The notes beneath the pieces are model-generated. The model saw only the letters and a program-made list of their open reading frames with translations, did no database searches and had not been told where the DNA came from. The position numbers and the translations under genes are program-made. A DNA stretch of 12,505 nucleotides, from contig JALHTP010000399.1 in assembly GCA_022865725.1 (NCBI GenBank), forward strand, positions 1-12,505, given 5' to 3'. Within the stretch, counting starts at the first letter, position 1; the number at the start of each line of letters is the position of its first letter. The stretch is from Methyloceanibacter sp. (lineage in GTDB: Bacteria > Pseudomonadota > Alphaproteobacteria > Rhizobiales > Methyloligellaceae). Of the stretch, positions 1 to 6,484 are shown piece after piece.

Positions 1-5
1 AGGAG
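1..5 (+). promoter_or_regulatory. Ribosome binding site of the dodecin gene
   Basis: AGGAG at the left edge of the window stands 8 nt before the ATG at 14. This supports that ATG as the start. The promoter lies outside the window. Confidence 0.75.
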
Positions 6-13
6 CAAACACC

Positions 14-229
14 ATGCCGCAGAGCGTCTACAAGGTCATCGAAGTGATCGGCACCAGCACGAAATCCTGGGAGGACGCTGCCAAGAGCGCGGTCGAGCTC
101 ACCGGCGAACACTTACGCGAGCTGCGCGTGGCCGAGGTCGTCGAGCAGGACCTCGTCATCACCGACGGCAAGGTGGAAGCCTACCGCACCAAGCTCAAAG
201 TCTCCTTCAAATATGAGGGCGGTCACTGA
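14..229 (+). CDS. Dodecin family protein
   Basis: A 71-residue protein with the dodecin pattern: an N-terminal strand (VYKVIEVIGTSTKSWEDA, from residue 5), one helix (about 18-35), then two strands ending KVSFKYE. Dodecins are small proteins that assemble into hollow dodecamers and usually store or buffer flavins in the cytoplasm. The length is normal for the family. Classical bacterial dodecins have a Trp in the motif LRWFEVVE that stacks on the flavin. Here the same stretch reads LRVAEVVE (residues 37-44), so the Trp is replaced by Val and flavin binding of the usual kind is doubtful. The gene converges on prs, with 60 bp between the stop codons. Family assignment is secure; ligand is unknown. 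Confidence 0.9.
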   Translation: MPQSVYKVIEVIGTSTKSWEDAAKSAVELTGEHLRELRVAEVVEQDLVITDGKVEAYRTKLKVSFKYEGGH

Positions 230-242
230 GGGGCGAGGTTCG

Positions 243-274
243 CTTGCGCGGCAAGATCGGTGCTGAAAGTCAGC
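243..274. terminator. Two small hairpins between convergent genes
   Basis: Two perfect inverted repeats sit in the gap between the dodecin and prs stop codons: CTTGC-GCG-GCAAG (243-255) and GCTGA-AAG-TCAGC (262-274). They could help end transcription from both sides. Neither is followed by a T-run, so they are not canonical intrinsic terminators. Confidence 0.3.
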
Positions 275-289
275 GCGTAGTTCGCCCGC

Positions 290-1222
290 TCAATAGAACA
301 GGCTCGACACCGACTGCTCCTCGGCGGTGCGCGCGATCGCCTCGCCGAGCAGGGGCGCGATCGGCAGCACCCGGATGTTATGCGCGTTCCTCACCGCCTC
401 GCTTGGCTGGATCGAGTCGGTGATGACCAGCTCCTTGAGGCGCGAGGCCATGATGCGCGCCACCGCGCCGCCCGACAGCACGCCGTGGGTGATATAGCCC
501 GTCACCAGCGTCGCCCCCTGATTGAGCAGGGCTTCGGCGGCGTTGACCAGCGTGCCGCCGGAATCGACGATGTCGTCGACCAGGATGCAGGTGCGCCCCT
601 TGACGTCGCCGATCACGTTCATCACCTCTGAATCGCCAGGCCGCTCTCTCCGCTTGTCGACGATGGCGAGCGGCGCATCGATGCGCTTGGCAAGTCCGCG
701 CGCCCTGACCACGCCGCCCACGTCGGGCGAGACCACCATGAGGTTGTCGGCGGGAAACAGACGCTTGATGTCCTGCACCATGACCGGAGCGGCGAACAGA
801 TTGTCGGTCGGAATGTCGAAGAAGCCCTGGATCTGCCCGGCATGCAGGTCGAGCGTGAGCACGCGGTCGGCGCCGGCCTCGACGATCATGTTGGCGACGA
901 GTTTGGCCGAGATGGGGGTGCGGGGACCGGGCTTCCGGTCCTGCCGCGCATAGCCGAAATAAGGAACGACGGCAGTGATGCGCCTTGCGGAAGCGCGCCG
1001 CATCGCATCGATGATGATGAGCAGCTCCATCAAGTGATCGTTGGCGGGAGCCGAGGTCGACTGGATGATGAAGACGTCCTCGCCGCGAACGTTCTCCTGC
1101 ACCTCGACGAAAATCTCCATGTCCGCGAAACGGCGGACGATGCACTTGCCAAGAGGGGTCTTGAGGTAGCCTGCGATCGCCTCGGCGAGGGGGCGGTTGC
1201 TATTGCCGGCAACCAGTTTCAT
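290..1222 (-). CDS. prs: Ribose-phosphate pyrophosphokinase (PRPP synthetase)
   Basis: The product makes phosphoribosyl pyrophosphate from ribose 5-phosphate and ATP in the cytoplasm. PRPP feeds purine, pyrimidine, histidine, tryptophan and NAD synthesis. The 310-residue length is typical of class I enzymes. Visible motifs are the ATP-site segment YARQDRK (91-97), the PRPP synthetase signature DLHAGQIQGFF (125-135), the catalytic flexible loop KRRERPG (190-196) and the PRPP-binding loop ILVDDIVDSGGTL (213-225). The start is well supported: AAGGAG (1230-1235 on the opposite strand) lies 7 nt before the ATG at 1222. It is probably transcribed alone from its own promoter, as the next upstream gene on this strand ends about 150 bp away. 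Confidence 0.98.
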   Translation of the reverse strand: MKLVAGNSNRPLAEAIAGYLKTPLGKCIVRRFADMEIFVEVQENVRGEDVFIIQSTSAPANDHLMELLIIIDAMRRASARRITAVVPYFGYARQDRKPGPRTPISAKLVANMIVEAGADRVLTLDLHAGQIQGFFDIPTDNLFAAPVMVQDIKRLFPADNLMVVSPDVGGVVRARGLAKRIDAPLAIVDKRRERPGDSEVMNVIGDVKGRTCILVDDIVDSGGTLVNAAEALLNQGATLVTGYITHGVLSGGAVARIMASRLKELVITDSIQPSEAVRNAHNIRVLPIAPLLGEAIARTAEEQSVSSLFY

Positions 1223-1285
1223 CCGATCGCTCCTTGCCTGCCGAGCCTAAGGCCCAAGGGCCCCGTCGCTCGCGCGCCAAGGCGG

Positions 1286-1315
1286 CTTTTAACAAGCACT
1301 TACGGGCGCTGTAAA
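1286..1315 (-). promoter_or_regulatory. Candidate sigma-70-type promoter of prs
   Basis: Reading the minus strand, TTTACA (1310-1315, one mismatch to TTGACA) is followed after 18 bp by TAAAAG (1286-1291, four of six matches to TATAAT). This would give a leader of roughly 55-60 nt before the prs ATG. It was found by eye only. Confidence 0.35.
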
Positions 1316-1349
1316 CTCGTGCGATGACGAAAAGCCTGTGGATGAGCCT

Positions 1350-1388
1350 CAGCTCGACGCGACAGCTCGCCGCGTCAGCTCGACTTGG
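1350..1388. repeat. Three 13-bp tandem units
   Basis: CAGCTCG recurs at 1350, 1363 and 1376, an exact 13-bp period. The first two units (CAGCTCGACGCGA and CAGCTCGCCGCGT) agree at 11 of 13 positions; the third keeps CAGCTCGAC and then diverges. The array straddles the stop codon (1375-1377) of the lipoprotein gene. It may be a small slippage product. Confidence 0.55.
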
Positions 1389-2340
1389 GGAGGAGCTTGA
1401 TGATGCTGGCCGCGGCGGCGCCGGCGGCGGCGTCGGCGATGGCGCCCCAGGGGCCGTTGAGCGACCCCCTCGGGATCGTGTTCTGCTGCGACACCGTGCC
1501 GAGCTTCTTGCCGTTGGGGTCGAGCACCTGCCAGTCGATACGGATGCTCTGCTTGCCGCCGCTGGCGTCGACGAGGCTGACGCTTCCCTTCACCATGTAG
1601 ACATTGACGGCGGTGCCGTTGGCAAGCTTAACGCCCCCGGCATAAAGGCGCTTCTTCAAGGCGGTCGTCAGCGACCTCTGGCCGTCTCCGGGCGCACCCG
1701 ACACGGGGGCCACGACTACGCCGTTGGCCTTGGGGGCCGTTGCCCTCGGGGAGGGGGAGGGGGTCGACGCCGTCGAGGCCGGGGGCGCGTCCGTAACGGC
1801 CGCCACCGAGCTGGCCCCGCCGCCGCCCCGCGGCATGCTTGCGGCGAGTTGCGAGGTGGTCTTGCCGGCGATGCTACGGATCGCGGTGCTATCGACGCCG
1901 CTCCAGGGATCGCTGCCCGAGCGGCCGGCGATGACCTCCTCGCCGGAGACCCTTGCGATGCGCGCGCCCTGGGCGTCGTTGATGTCCCAGATATAGGAGA
2001 TCTTCGATCCTTTGGCCTCGCTCGTGGCCACGAGATAACCGCGCAACGTGTAGTTGGCTTTGCTGCCATCCGGGACGAGGGTAAGGCCCCGATCCTTGCC
2101 CGCGGCCACCAGGGCGTCGGTTAACTGTTGTGCCACTTGCGGCGGCGTGCCGATGATGGGGGCCACGGCGATCTTGGTCGAGCCGCCGAACAGGCTCGTG
2201 GCGCCGCTGAAAAATCCGCCGCCGCTGGCACCGCCAGGACCGCCGCCGCAGCCAGCCAGGCAGGCAAGCGCAAAGGCGACGAGCGCCACGGATGCGATAC
2301 GCCTGATCCAGCCGCGCACGTGTCGTGTGTCCGCGCCCAA
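1375..2340 (-). CDS. Putative lipoprotein with a duplicated domain
   Basis: I do not recognise a named family. With the start chosen here the product has 321 residues. A basic stretch and hydrophobic segment lead to the lipobox LAGC, with Cys at 31, so it should be lipidated and anchored facing the periplasm. A Gly-rich spacer follows. Then come two related domains: about 56-170 and 207-317, each opening with VAP and sharing a later Trp in a short strand and a PW pair (DPW, GPW). A Pro/Ser/Thr/Ala-rich linker (about 171-206) joins them. The start is uncertain. A TTG at 2340 has GAGGGAG 7 nt upstream and gives a normal-length signal peptide. Other in-frame choices are TTG at 2343 or 2415 and GTG at 2319. 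The function is unknown; an envelope role is inferred only from the lipobox. Confidence 0.75.
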   Translation of the reverse strand: MGADTRHVRGWIRRIASVALVAFALACLAGCGGGPGGASGGGFFSGATSLFGGSTKIAVAPIIGTPPQVAQQLTDALVAAGKDRGLTLVPDGSKANYTLRGYLVATSEAKGSKISYIWDINDAQGARIARVSGEEVIAGRSGSDPWSGVDSTAIRSIAGKTTSQLAASMPRGGGGASSVAAVTDAPPASTASTPSPSPRATAPKANGVVVAPVSGAPGDGQRSLTTALKKRLYAGGVKLANGTAVNVYMVKGSVSLVDASGGKQSIRIDWQVLDPNGKKLGTVSQQNTIPRGSLNGPWGAIADAAAGAAAASIIKLLPKSS

Positions 2341-2347
2341 CAAAACA

Positions 2348-2354
2348 CTCCCTC
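2348..2354 (-). promoter_or_regulatory. Ribosome binding site that selects a TTG start
   Basis: On the minus strand GAGGGAG ends 7 nt before the TTG at 2338-2340. No comparably placed site precedes the other possible starts of the lipoprotein gene. Confidence 0.5.
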
Positions 2355-2479
2355 TGTTGGCCGCACAGTACCGCTCGCGAGAGCTGTCGTGACGGTACTC
2401 TGAACCCTCTCCCAAACCACAGCTTACCTGCCTCGGCCCGTTCGCGTCCAGTTTAAGCGTGGATCAGGTTTGGGGCCCT

Positions 2480-2517
2480 ATCCTGCTCATGGTGAACATT
2501 AGTCAGGTGAGCAGGAT
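2480..2517. terminator. Inverted repeat across the pgeF stop codon
   Basis: Perfect 10-bp arms, ATCCTGCTCA (2480-2489) and TGAGCAGGAT (2508-2517), enclose an 18-nt loop. The pgeF stop codon (2503-2505) lies in the loop. The structure could end or stabilise the lgt operon transcript. No T-run follows on the minus strand, so it is not a standard intrinsic terminator. Confidence 0.45.
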
Positions 2518-3288
2518 GGCGGAAATTTGGCGGCCATAGTCGTCTTCGCCATGATGTTGTGACCGGCGGTAGCTGAACAGCCGCGTTTCTTCGCAATAGG
2601 TGCAAAGGCCGAGATCGGCTATGGCGCCGACGCCGGCCCGTGCCAGCCGCTCGCCCACATAGCCCGGAAGGTCGAAATGGGGCTCTCCGGAGCCCTCATC
2701 GGTGATGAAAAAGGCCGAGCTTTCCGGCTCGTCGGCGAGAAAGCGCTCCACGAAGTCCGACCCGACCTCATAGGCCTTTTGCGAGATGGCGGGCCCGATC
2801 ACCGCGGTAATGCGTTCAGGCCTTGCCCCGAGCGTCCGCATGGCTTCGACCGTGGCCTCGACGATGCCGGACAGCGCGCCCCGCCAGCCTGCATGCGCCG
2901 CGCCGATGACCCCTGCCGCACCGTCGCAGAAAAGGACCGGCGCGCAATCGGCGGTGAGGACGCCGATGGCAAGTCCGGGCTTCGCCGTCACGATGGCGTC
3001 GGCCTCGGGCGCCTTGTCGAGGCTCCACGGCTTCTCGGCAATCACGGCATCGGCGCTGTGCTTCTGGAAGACGGTGACGAGGCCGCCCGGCTTCGCCCCG
3101 AGAAGCTCGCCGACCCGCGCCCGGTTCTCCGTCACATTGGCAGGCTCGTCGCGCGAGCCCGGCCCGCAATTGAGGGAGGCATAGAGGCCGCTCGAGACGC
3201 CGCCTTGGCGGGTGAAGAATCCGTGCCGCACGCCGTCGAATGAGGCGAGGCTCGACGCGCTGAACTTCATTTTGTCTTGTGTCACCAT
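2503..3288 (-). CDS. pgeF: Peptidoglycan editing factor PgeF (laccase-domain protein)
   Basis: A 261-residue member of the YfiH/DUF152 family, often annotated as polyphenol oxidase. In E. coli the family member is a cytoplasmic amidase acting on UDP-MurNAc-L-Ser, which removes L-Ser wrongly placed where L-Ala belongs in peptidoglycan precursors. The three metal-ligand positions are present: His77 in FQKHSAD, Cys115 in TADCAPV and His132 in AAHAGWRG. The family opening HGFFTRQGGVSSG is at 22-34. It is the last gene of the lgt operon, 23 bp after the methyltransferase. The ATG at 3288 is used here, but an ATG at 3270 (MKFSASS) is also possible; neither has a clear Shine-Dalgarno site. Confidence 0.93.
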   Translation of the reverse strand: MVTQDKMKFSASSLASFDGVRHGFFTRQGGVSSGLYASLNCGPGSRDEPANVTENRARVGELLGAKPGGLVTVFQKHSADAVIAEKPWSLDKAPEADAIVTAKPGLAIGVLTADCAPVLFCDGAAGVIGAAHAGWRGALSGIVEATVEAMRTLGARPERITAVIGPAISQKAYEVGSDFVERFLADEPESSAFFITDEGSGEPHFDLPGYVGERLARAGVGAIADLGLCTYCEETRLFSYRRSQHHGEDDYGRQISAILLT

Positions 3289-3311
3289 GGCGGGCGGGCA
3301 ATCGGAGGCTA

Positions 3312-4451
3312 CTAAATGTCTCCGAATGGAGGCGTCGGGGCAAGCCCACTTGATTGCAGAACAAGCATTTTGAATAGAAGCCCCATCTGGCGCGGGTCGG
3401 CAAGCCGCGCAACTCCGGACAGGATGGCCGCCTGCTGCTCAGGCGCCGCATTCTGAAGCAGGCGCTCGCAGCGGCTGGCAAGACCGAGCTTGAGCAGAAA
3501 TTCGCCCTGCGGCATCGGTCCATAGGCGGCAAGCCCAATTGCGCGCGCGCTGTCTTGCAGCGCGGCGAAATCGACATGGGCGGTCAGGTCGACCTCGCCC
3601 GGCATAGAGAGGGGATCGGCGAAACGGTGACGATGGACCGCTTGCAGCGTGTCGCCGATGTTGCTCTCGGCATGGCCGTAATCGGCGATGAGCGCGGCGA
3701 CGGCTGCGTCCTTCGCCCTCGCGGCAAGAGCCGTGAGGAGCGACGAGGCGAGGGGTCGCGTCTCGGCAATGGCGCCGTCCGCCGCGTCGATACCTCTGAG
3801 CGACGCGGGAAGCGCGTCGCGCTCGAGGGGCGTTCCCGCGTTGAAGGCGAAGGCGTCAGTGTCGGTGAGCGTGACCATGCGCTCGCGCCAGGCGTCCCCC
3901 TGACGCACCATCTGCCGCACGGGAAGCGCATCGATGAACTCGTTGGCGATGAGGATGAGGGGGCCTTGCGGCACGTCCTCGATCCTCTCGTACCATTGCA
4001 GCGGGGCGAGGGACTCCCGAAGCGTCTCGCTTTGCGTCTCGCGCAGCACGGGGCTCGTCTCGACCAGCGCGATGCAGACGCTGTCGAGCAGCCTGGGCAC
4101 GGCCTTGAAGACGCGAAGCGCGTCGGCCATCAACGTGCCGCGTCCCGGCCCAAGCTCGGCGACGACCACTGAGGCGGGCGCGCCCATGGCTTGCCAGACG
4201 GTGGCGGTCCAGACGCCGATAAGTTCGCCGAACACCTGGCTGATCTCAGCAGCAGTAACGAAATCGCCCTCTCTCCCGATCGGCTGGCGCGTGGCGTAAT
4301 AGCCCGCCTGGCTGTCGGCCAGGCAGGCCTGCATGTAATCGTGAACGCTGATCGGCCCCTCGCGCGAAATCCGCATCCGCAACGAAGCGGCGAGCGGTGT
4401 CTCCGCACGCGGCGCGGACTCGATCCTGTGGGGCTTCTTGTGCGCGCCCAT
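3312..4451 (-). CDS. SAM-dependent methyltransferase, MidA/NDUFAF7 family
   Basis: A 379-residue protein of the DUF185 family. The mitochondrial relative NDUFAF7 (MidA) methylates an arginine of the complex I 49-kDa subunit during assembly; a similar role here is an inference. Diagnostic stretches are GPISVHDYM (32-40), GREGDFVTAAEISQVFGE (59-76), the SAM-binding loop ELGPGRGTL (99-107) and ANEFIDALPVRQ (169-180). The start is set by the junction TGATG: the lgt stop TGA and this ATG share one base, which suggests translational coupling. The reading frame stays open for another 225 codons upstream, through most of lgt, but that stretch is Arg/His-rich out-of-frame sequence and is not part of the protein. 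Confidence 0.92.
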   Translation of the reverse strand: MGAHKKPHRIESAPRAETPLAASLRMRISREGPISVHDYMQACLADSQAGYYATRQPIGREGDFVTAAEISQVFGELIGVWTATVWQAMGAPASVVVAELGPGRGTLMADALRVFKAVPRLLDSVCIALVETSPVLRETQSETLRESLAPLQWYERIEDVPQGPLILIANEFIDALPVRQMVRQGDAWRERMVTLTDTDAFAFNAGTPLERDALPASLRGIDAADGAIAETRPLASSLLTALAARAKDAAVAALIADYGHAESNIGDTLQAVHRHRFADPLSMPGEVDLTAHVDFAALQDSARAIGLAAYGPMPQGEFLLKLGLASRCERLLQNAAPEQQAAILSGVARLADPRQMGLLFKMLVLQSSGLAPTPPFGDI

Positions 4452-5275
4452 CACGGCGCCAAAGCGGGCTCCCGCCTTGCCCGCCAGATAAGCCAAAGCC
4501 CGAGAAGGATCATGGGAATGGAATAAACGATGCCTGGCGTGAAGATGCCGACATCCATCGGATGACCCGCATGTGGCTCGCGCACGAATTCGACCATGCT
4601 GCGGAAGATCCCGTAAAAGACGAGAAACAGGCCGAACACCGTGCCCGGCCGCGTCAGCGCGTGAAAGCGGTGCGTGGCGATGCGGAGGATGATGAAGAGG
4701 ACGATGCCTTCGAGGAAGGCCTCGTAGAGCTGGCTCGGATGCCGCGGCTCCTCGCCCGCACCGGGGAAGACCATCGCCCAGGGGACGTCGCTCACCCGCC
4801 CCACCACTTCTGCATTGATGAAATTGGCGATGCGGCCGAAGAAGAGACCGAACGGCGTCGCGGCCGAAGCGATGTCGCCGAGCGACAGCGCGTTGATGCG
4901 CTTGACGCGGGCGAAGAGGTAAACGGCGAGCGCCACGCCGAGAAGCCCGCCATGGAACGACATGCCGCCATGCCACACGGCGGGGATTTCCACCGGGTTC
5001 TGCCAGAAATAGCTCGGCTCGTAGAACAGCACGAAGCCGAGCCTGCCGCCGACCACGATGCCGAGCGTGATCCACAGAAGAAAGTCGTCGGCTTGGGAGA
5101 CCGTCAGCGGCGGCTTCCCGCCCCACAAATCGGGCCGCGACACGAGGCGGCGCGCATAGAGCCAGCCGAGCAGGATGCCGGCCATATAGGCGAGGCCGTA
5201 CCAGCGGACGGCGACCGGCCCGACCGCGATCGCGATGGGATCGATCGCGGGGTAAGGGAAGACGAGGAGTTCCAT
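4451..5275 (-). CDS. lgt: Prolipoprotein diacylglyceryl transferase
   Basis: This inner-membrane enzyme transfers diacylglycerol from phosphatidylglycerol to the lipobox cysteine of prolipoproteins, the first step of lipoprotein maturation. The 274 residues form several hydrophobic segments. The Lgt signature GRIANFINAEVVGR is at 147-160. HGG-MSF-HGG (102-110) and RHPSQLYEA (178-186) are also characteristic. It is the first gene of an operon with the methyltransferase (1-nt overlap) and pgeF. The ATG at 5275 gives the usual N-terminus, though no clear Shine-Dalgarno site precedes it. A lipoprotein gene, a possible substrate, lies about 2 kb downstream. Confidence 0.97.
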   Translation of the reverse strand: MELLVFPYPAIDPIAIAVGPVAVRWYGLAYMAGILLGWLYARRLVSRPDLWGGKPPLTVSQADDFLLWITLGIVVGGRLGFVLFYEPSYFWQNPVEIPAVWHGGMSFHGGLLGVALAVYLFARVKRINALSLGDIASAATPFGLFFGRIANFINAEVVGRVSDVPWAMVFPGAGEEPRHPSQLYEAFLEGIVLFIILRIATHRFHALTRPGTVFGLFLVFYGIFRSMVEFVREPHAGHPMDVGIFTPGIVYSIPMILLGLWLIWRARREPALAP

Positions 5276-5333
5276 ATGGCTTGGCTGGCGCGCTTTCGCG
5301 GGAGGCCCGGACCCTTCACCGCCGGGGCCCGCC

Positions 5334-5339
5334 TGTCAA
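5334..5339 (-). promoter_or_regulatory. Possible -35 element of the lgt operon
   Basis: On the minus strand a perfect TTGACA stands about 60 bp before the lgt start. At 17 bp spacing the -10 position reads AAGGGT, a poor match, so only the -35 element is convincing. Confidence 0.3.
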
Positions 5340-5410
5340 GGCGCTGAAGGAAGCTGCCCGCTTGCCGCGGCTTGCACCGGAGGTTTGGGCATCCCATAGT
5401 TGCCTGAGGC

Positions 5411-5512
5411 GGGCCTCATCCTTCGAGACGGGCCTTCGGCCCTCCTCAGGATGAGGAGTCGGTGCCTCATGGTGAGGAGCGCCCGAATGGCGCGTCTCGA
5501 ACCAAGAGGCCC
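5411..5512. repeat. 102-bp intergenic palindromic repeat, cruciform-like
   Basis: The unit begins GGGCCTC and ends GAGGCCC, a perfect terminal inverted repeat. The outer 23 bases of each end pair at 19 positions. Inside, CCTCATCCT (5414-5422) pairs perfectly with AGGATGAGG (5448-5456) around GGGCC-TTC-GGCCC. The inner segments 5442-5456 and 5465-5479 are inverted copies matching at 13 of 15 positions. The whole can therefore fold either as two side-by-side hairpins or as one long hairpin. From memory, elements of this style (CTCATCCTTCGAGACG ... GTCTCGAACCATGAGG) are scattered between genes in many Hyphomicrobiales. It lies between the divergent lgt and ubiK. I saw no second copy in the window. 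Confidence 0.85.
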
Positions 5513-5533
5513 GGACCTCAAGGCGGAAGAGAG

Positions 5534-5803
5534 ATGACGCAGACCACAGGCCGGTTCTTCGACGAGTTGGGCAAGCTGATCACCGGCGCCGCGGGCGCGG
5601 CCGATGGCGTGCGCAAGGAGATCGAGACCGTGGTGCGCGCCCAGGCCGAGCGCGTCTTGCGCGATCTCGACGTGGTCCAGCGCGAGGATTTCGAGGCGGT
5701 CAAGGCCATGGCGCAGAAGGCGCGCGAGGAGAACGAGCTGCTGAAGGAGCGCATCGCCGCGCTCGAGGCCGCCATCGTCAAAGGCTTGGCCGACAAGGGC
5801 TAG
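5534..5803 (+). CDS. ubiK: Accessory factor UbiK family protein (BMFP domain)
   Basis: An 89-residue protein of the BMFP/UbiK family. In E. coli and Salmonella UbiK assists the ubiquinone biosynthesis complex, and a Brucella relative showed membrane-fusogenic behaviour. The N-terminal half (FFDELGKLITGAAGAADGVR) is an amphipathic helix suited to membrane contact. The C-terminal half from VQREDFEAVKAMAQKAREEN to the end is a predicted coiled coil that drives oligomerisation. The ATG at 5534 is chosen because the family N-terminus starts there and GGAAGAG is just upstream. An earlier in-frame ATG at 5462 would translate part of the palindromic repeat and is unlikely. Confidence 0.9.
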   Translation: MTQTTGRFFDELGKLITGAAGAADGVRKEIETVVRAQAERVLRDLDVVQREDFEAVKAMAQKAREENELLKERIAALEAAIVKGLADKG

Positions 5804-5884
5804 TAAGCGGCTGCCGGAAACGAGGCGCCAAGCCATCAATCCACAACTATCTTCAGCCAATCCCCCTTGCGGACTCGCGCCGCC

Positions 5885-5914
5885 TTGGTGGTTTCACACC
5901 CCCCATTATATAAC
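5885..5914 (+). promoter_or_regulatory. Candidate promoter of ybjN-proC
   Basis: TTGGTG (5885-5890) and TATAAC (5909-5914, five of six matches to TATAAT) are separated by 18 bp, about 70 bp before the ybjN start. The stretch around the -10 box (ATTATATAAC) is strikingly AT-rich for this genome, which supports the call. Confidence 0.45.
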
Positions 5915-5986
5915 TGATTCACAAAGTGATTCGCGCGAGCGGGCAGCTAAAACGCGCAACCTGTACCGGGGCCACCGAGGGCATGC

Positions 5987-6484
5987 ATGGCTACCACACA
6001 GCCGATCTACGACCATTTCACCAACCCTGTGGATATGGTCGAGCACATTGCAACCATCCATGATTGGACTTTCGAACGATCTGCCCCCGACGAGCTGACC
6101 CTTACGGTCTCGGGCACCTGGTGCGACTACCATATCTCGCTCACCTGGCGGGACGATCTGGAGGCGCTGCATCTGGCTTGCGCCTTCGATTTCCGGGTGA
6201 CCAAGCCGCGGCTCACCGAGATCTACAAGCTGATGGCGCTGATCAACGAGCAGCTCTGGCTCGGCCATTTCGACCTGTGGAAGGAAGATGGGCTCCTGCT
6301 TTACCGGCATGGATTGCTGCTGGCCGGCGCGGACACCCATGTCGGCCAGTGCGAGGCGCTTCTTAGGGCTGCGCTGGAAGCCTGCGAGCGCTATTATCAA
6401 TCCTTCCAGTTCGTATTGTGGGCGGGCAAGTCGTCGGAGGATGCGCTCACCGCCACCATGTTTGAGACACAAGGACACGCATGA
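5987..6484 (+). CDS. YbjN domain-containing protein
   Basis: A 165-residue cytoplasmic protein of the YbjN family, a type III secretion chaperone-like fold. Its E. coli namesake affects motility and stress responses, but the biochemical role is unknown. Typical features are the N-terminal NPVDMVEHIATIHDWTFER (13-31) and the central repeated-strand region with FDFRVTKPRLTEIYKLMALINEQ (67-89), followed by LGHFDLW. GAGG (5977-5980) stands 6 nt before the ATG. The stop codon overlaps the proC start as ATGA (6481-6484), so the two proteins are probably translationally coupled. In alphaproteobacteria I recall this pairing as common, but the functional link with proline synthesis is not known. Confidence 0.88.
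   Translation: MATTQPIYDHFTNPVDMVEHIATIHDWTFERSAPDELTLTVSGTWCDYHISLTWRDDLEALHLACAFDFRVTKPRLTEIYKLMALINEQLWLGHFDLWKEDGLLLYRHGLLLAGADTHVGQCEALLRAALEACERYYQSFQFVLWAGKSSEDALTATMFETQGHA

Noticed and set aside
4452..5126. Open 225-codon upstream extension of the methyltransferase frame, antiparallel to nothing but overlapping lgt on the same strand
   Set aside because: It is out-of-frame lgt sequence rich in Arg and His. The lgt product is unmistakable, and the TGATG junction gives the methyltransferase a natural start at 4451.
4397..5347. Long plus-strand frame opposite lgt
   Set aside because: A compositional shadow: high GC keeps opposite frames open. It is full of Glu, Arg, Asp and His, has no motif, and lgt explains the region.
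5462..5533. Upstream ATG for ubiK
   Set aside because: The added 24 residues are encoded mainly by the palindromic repeat and have no counterpart in the UbiK family.
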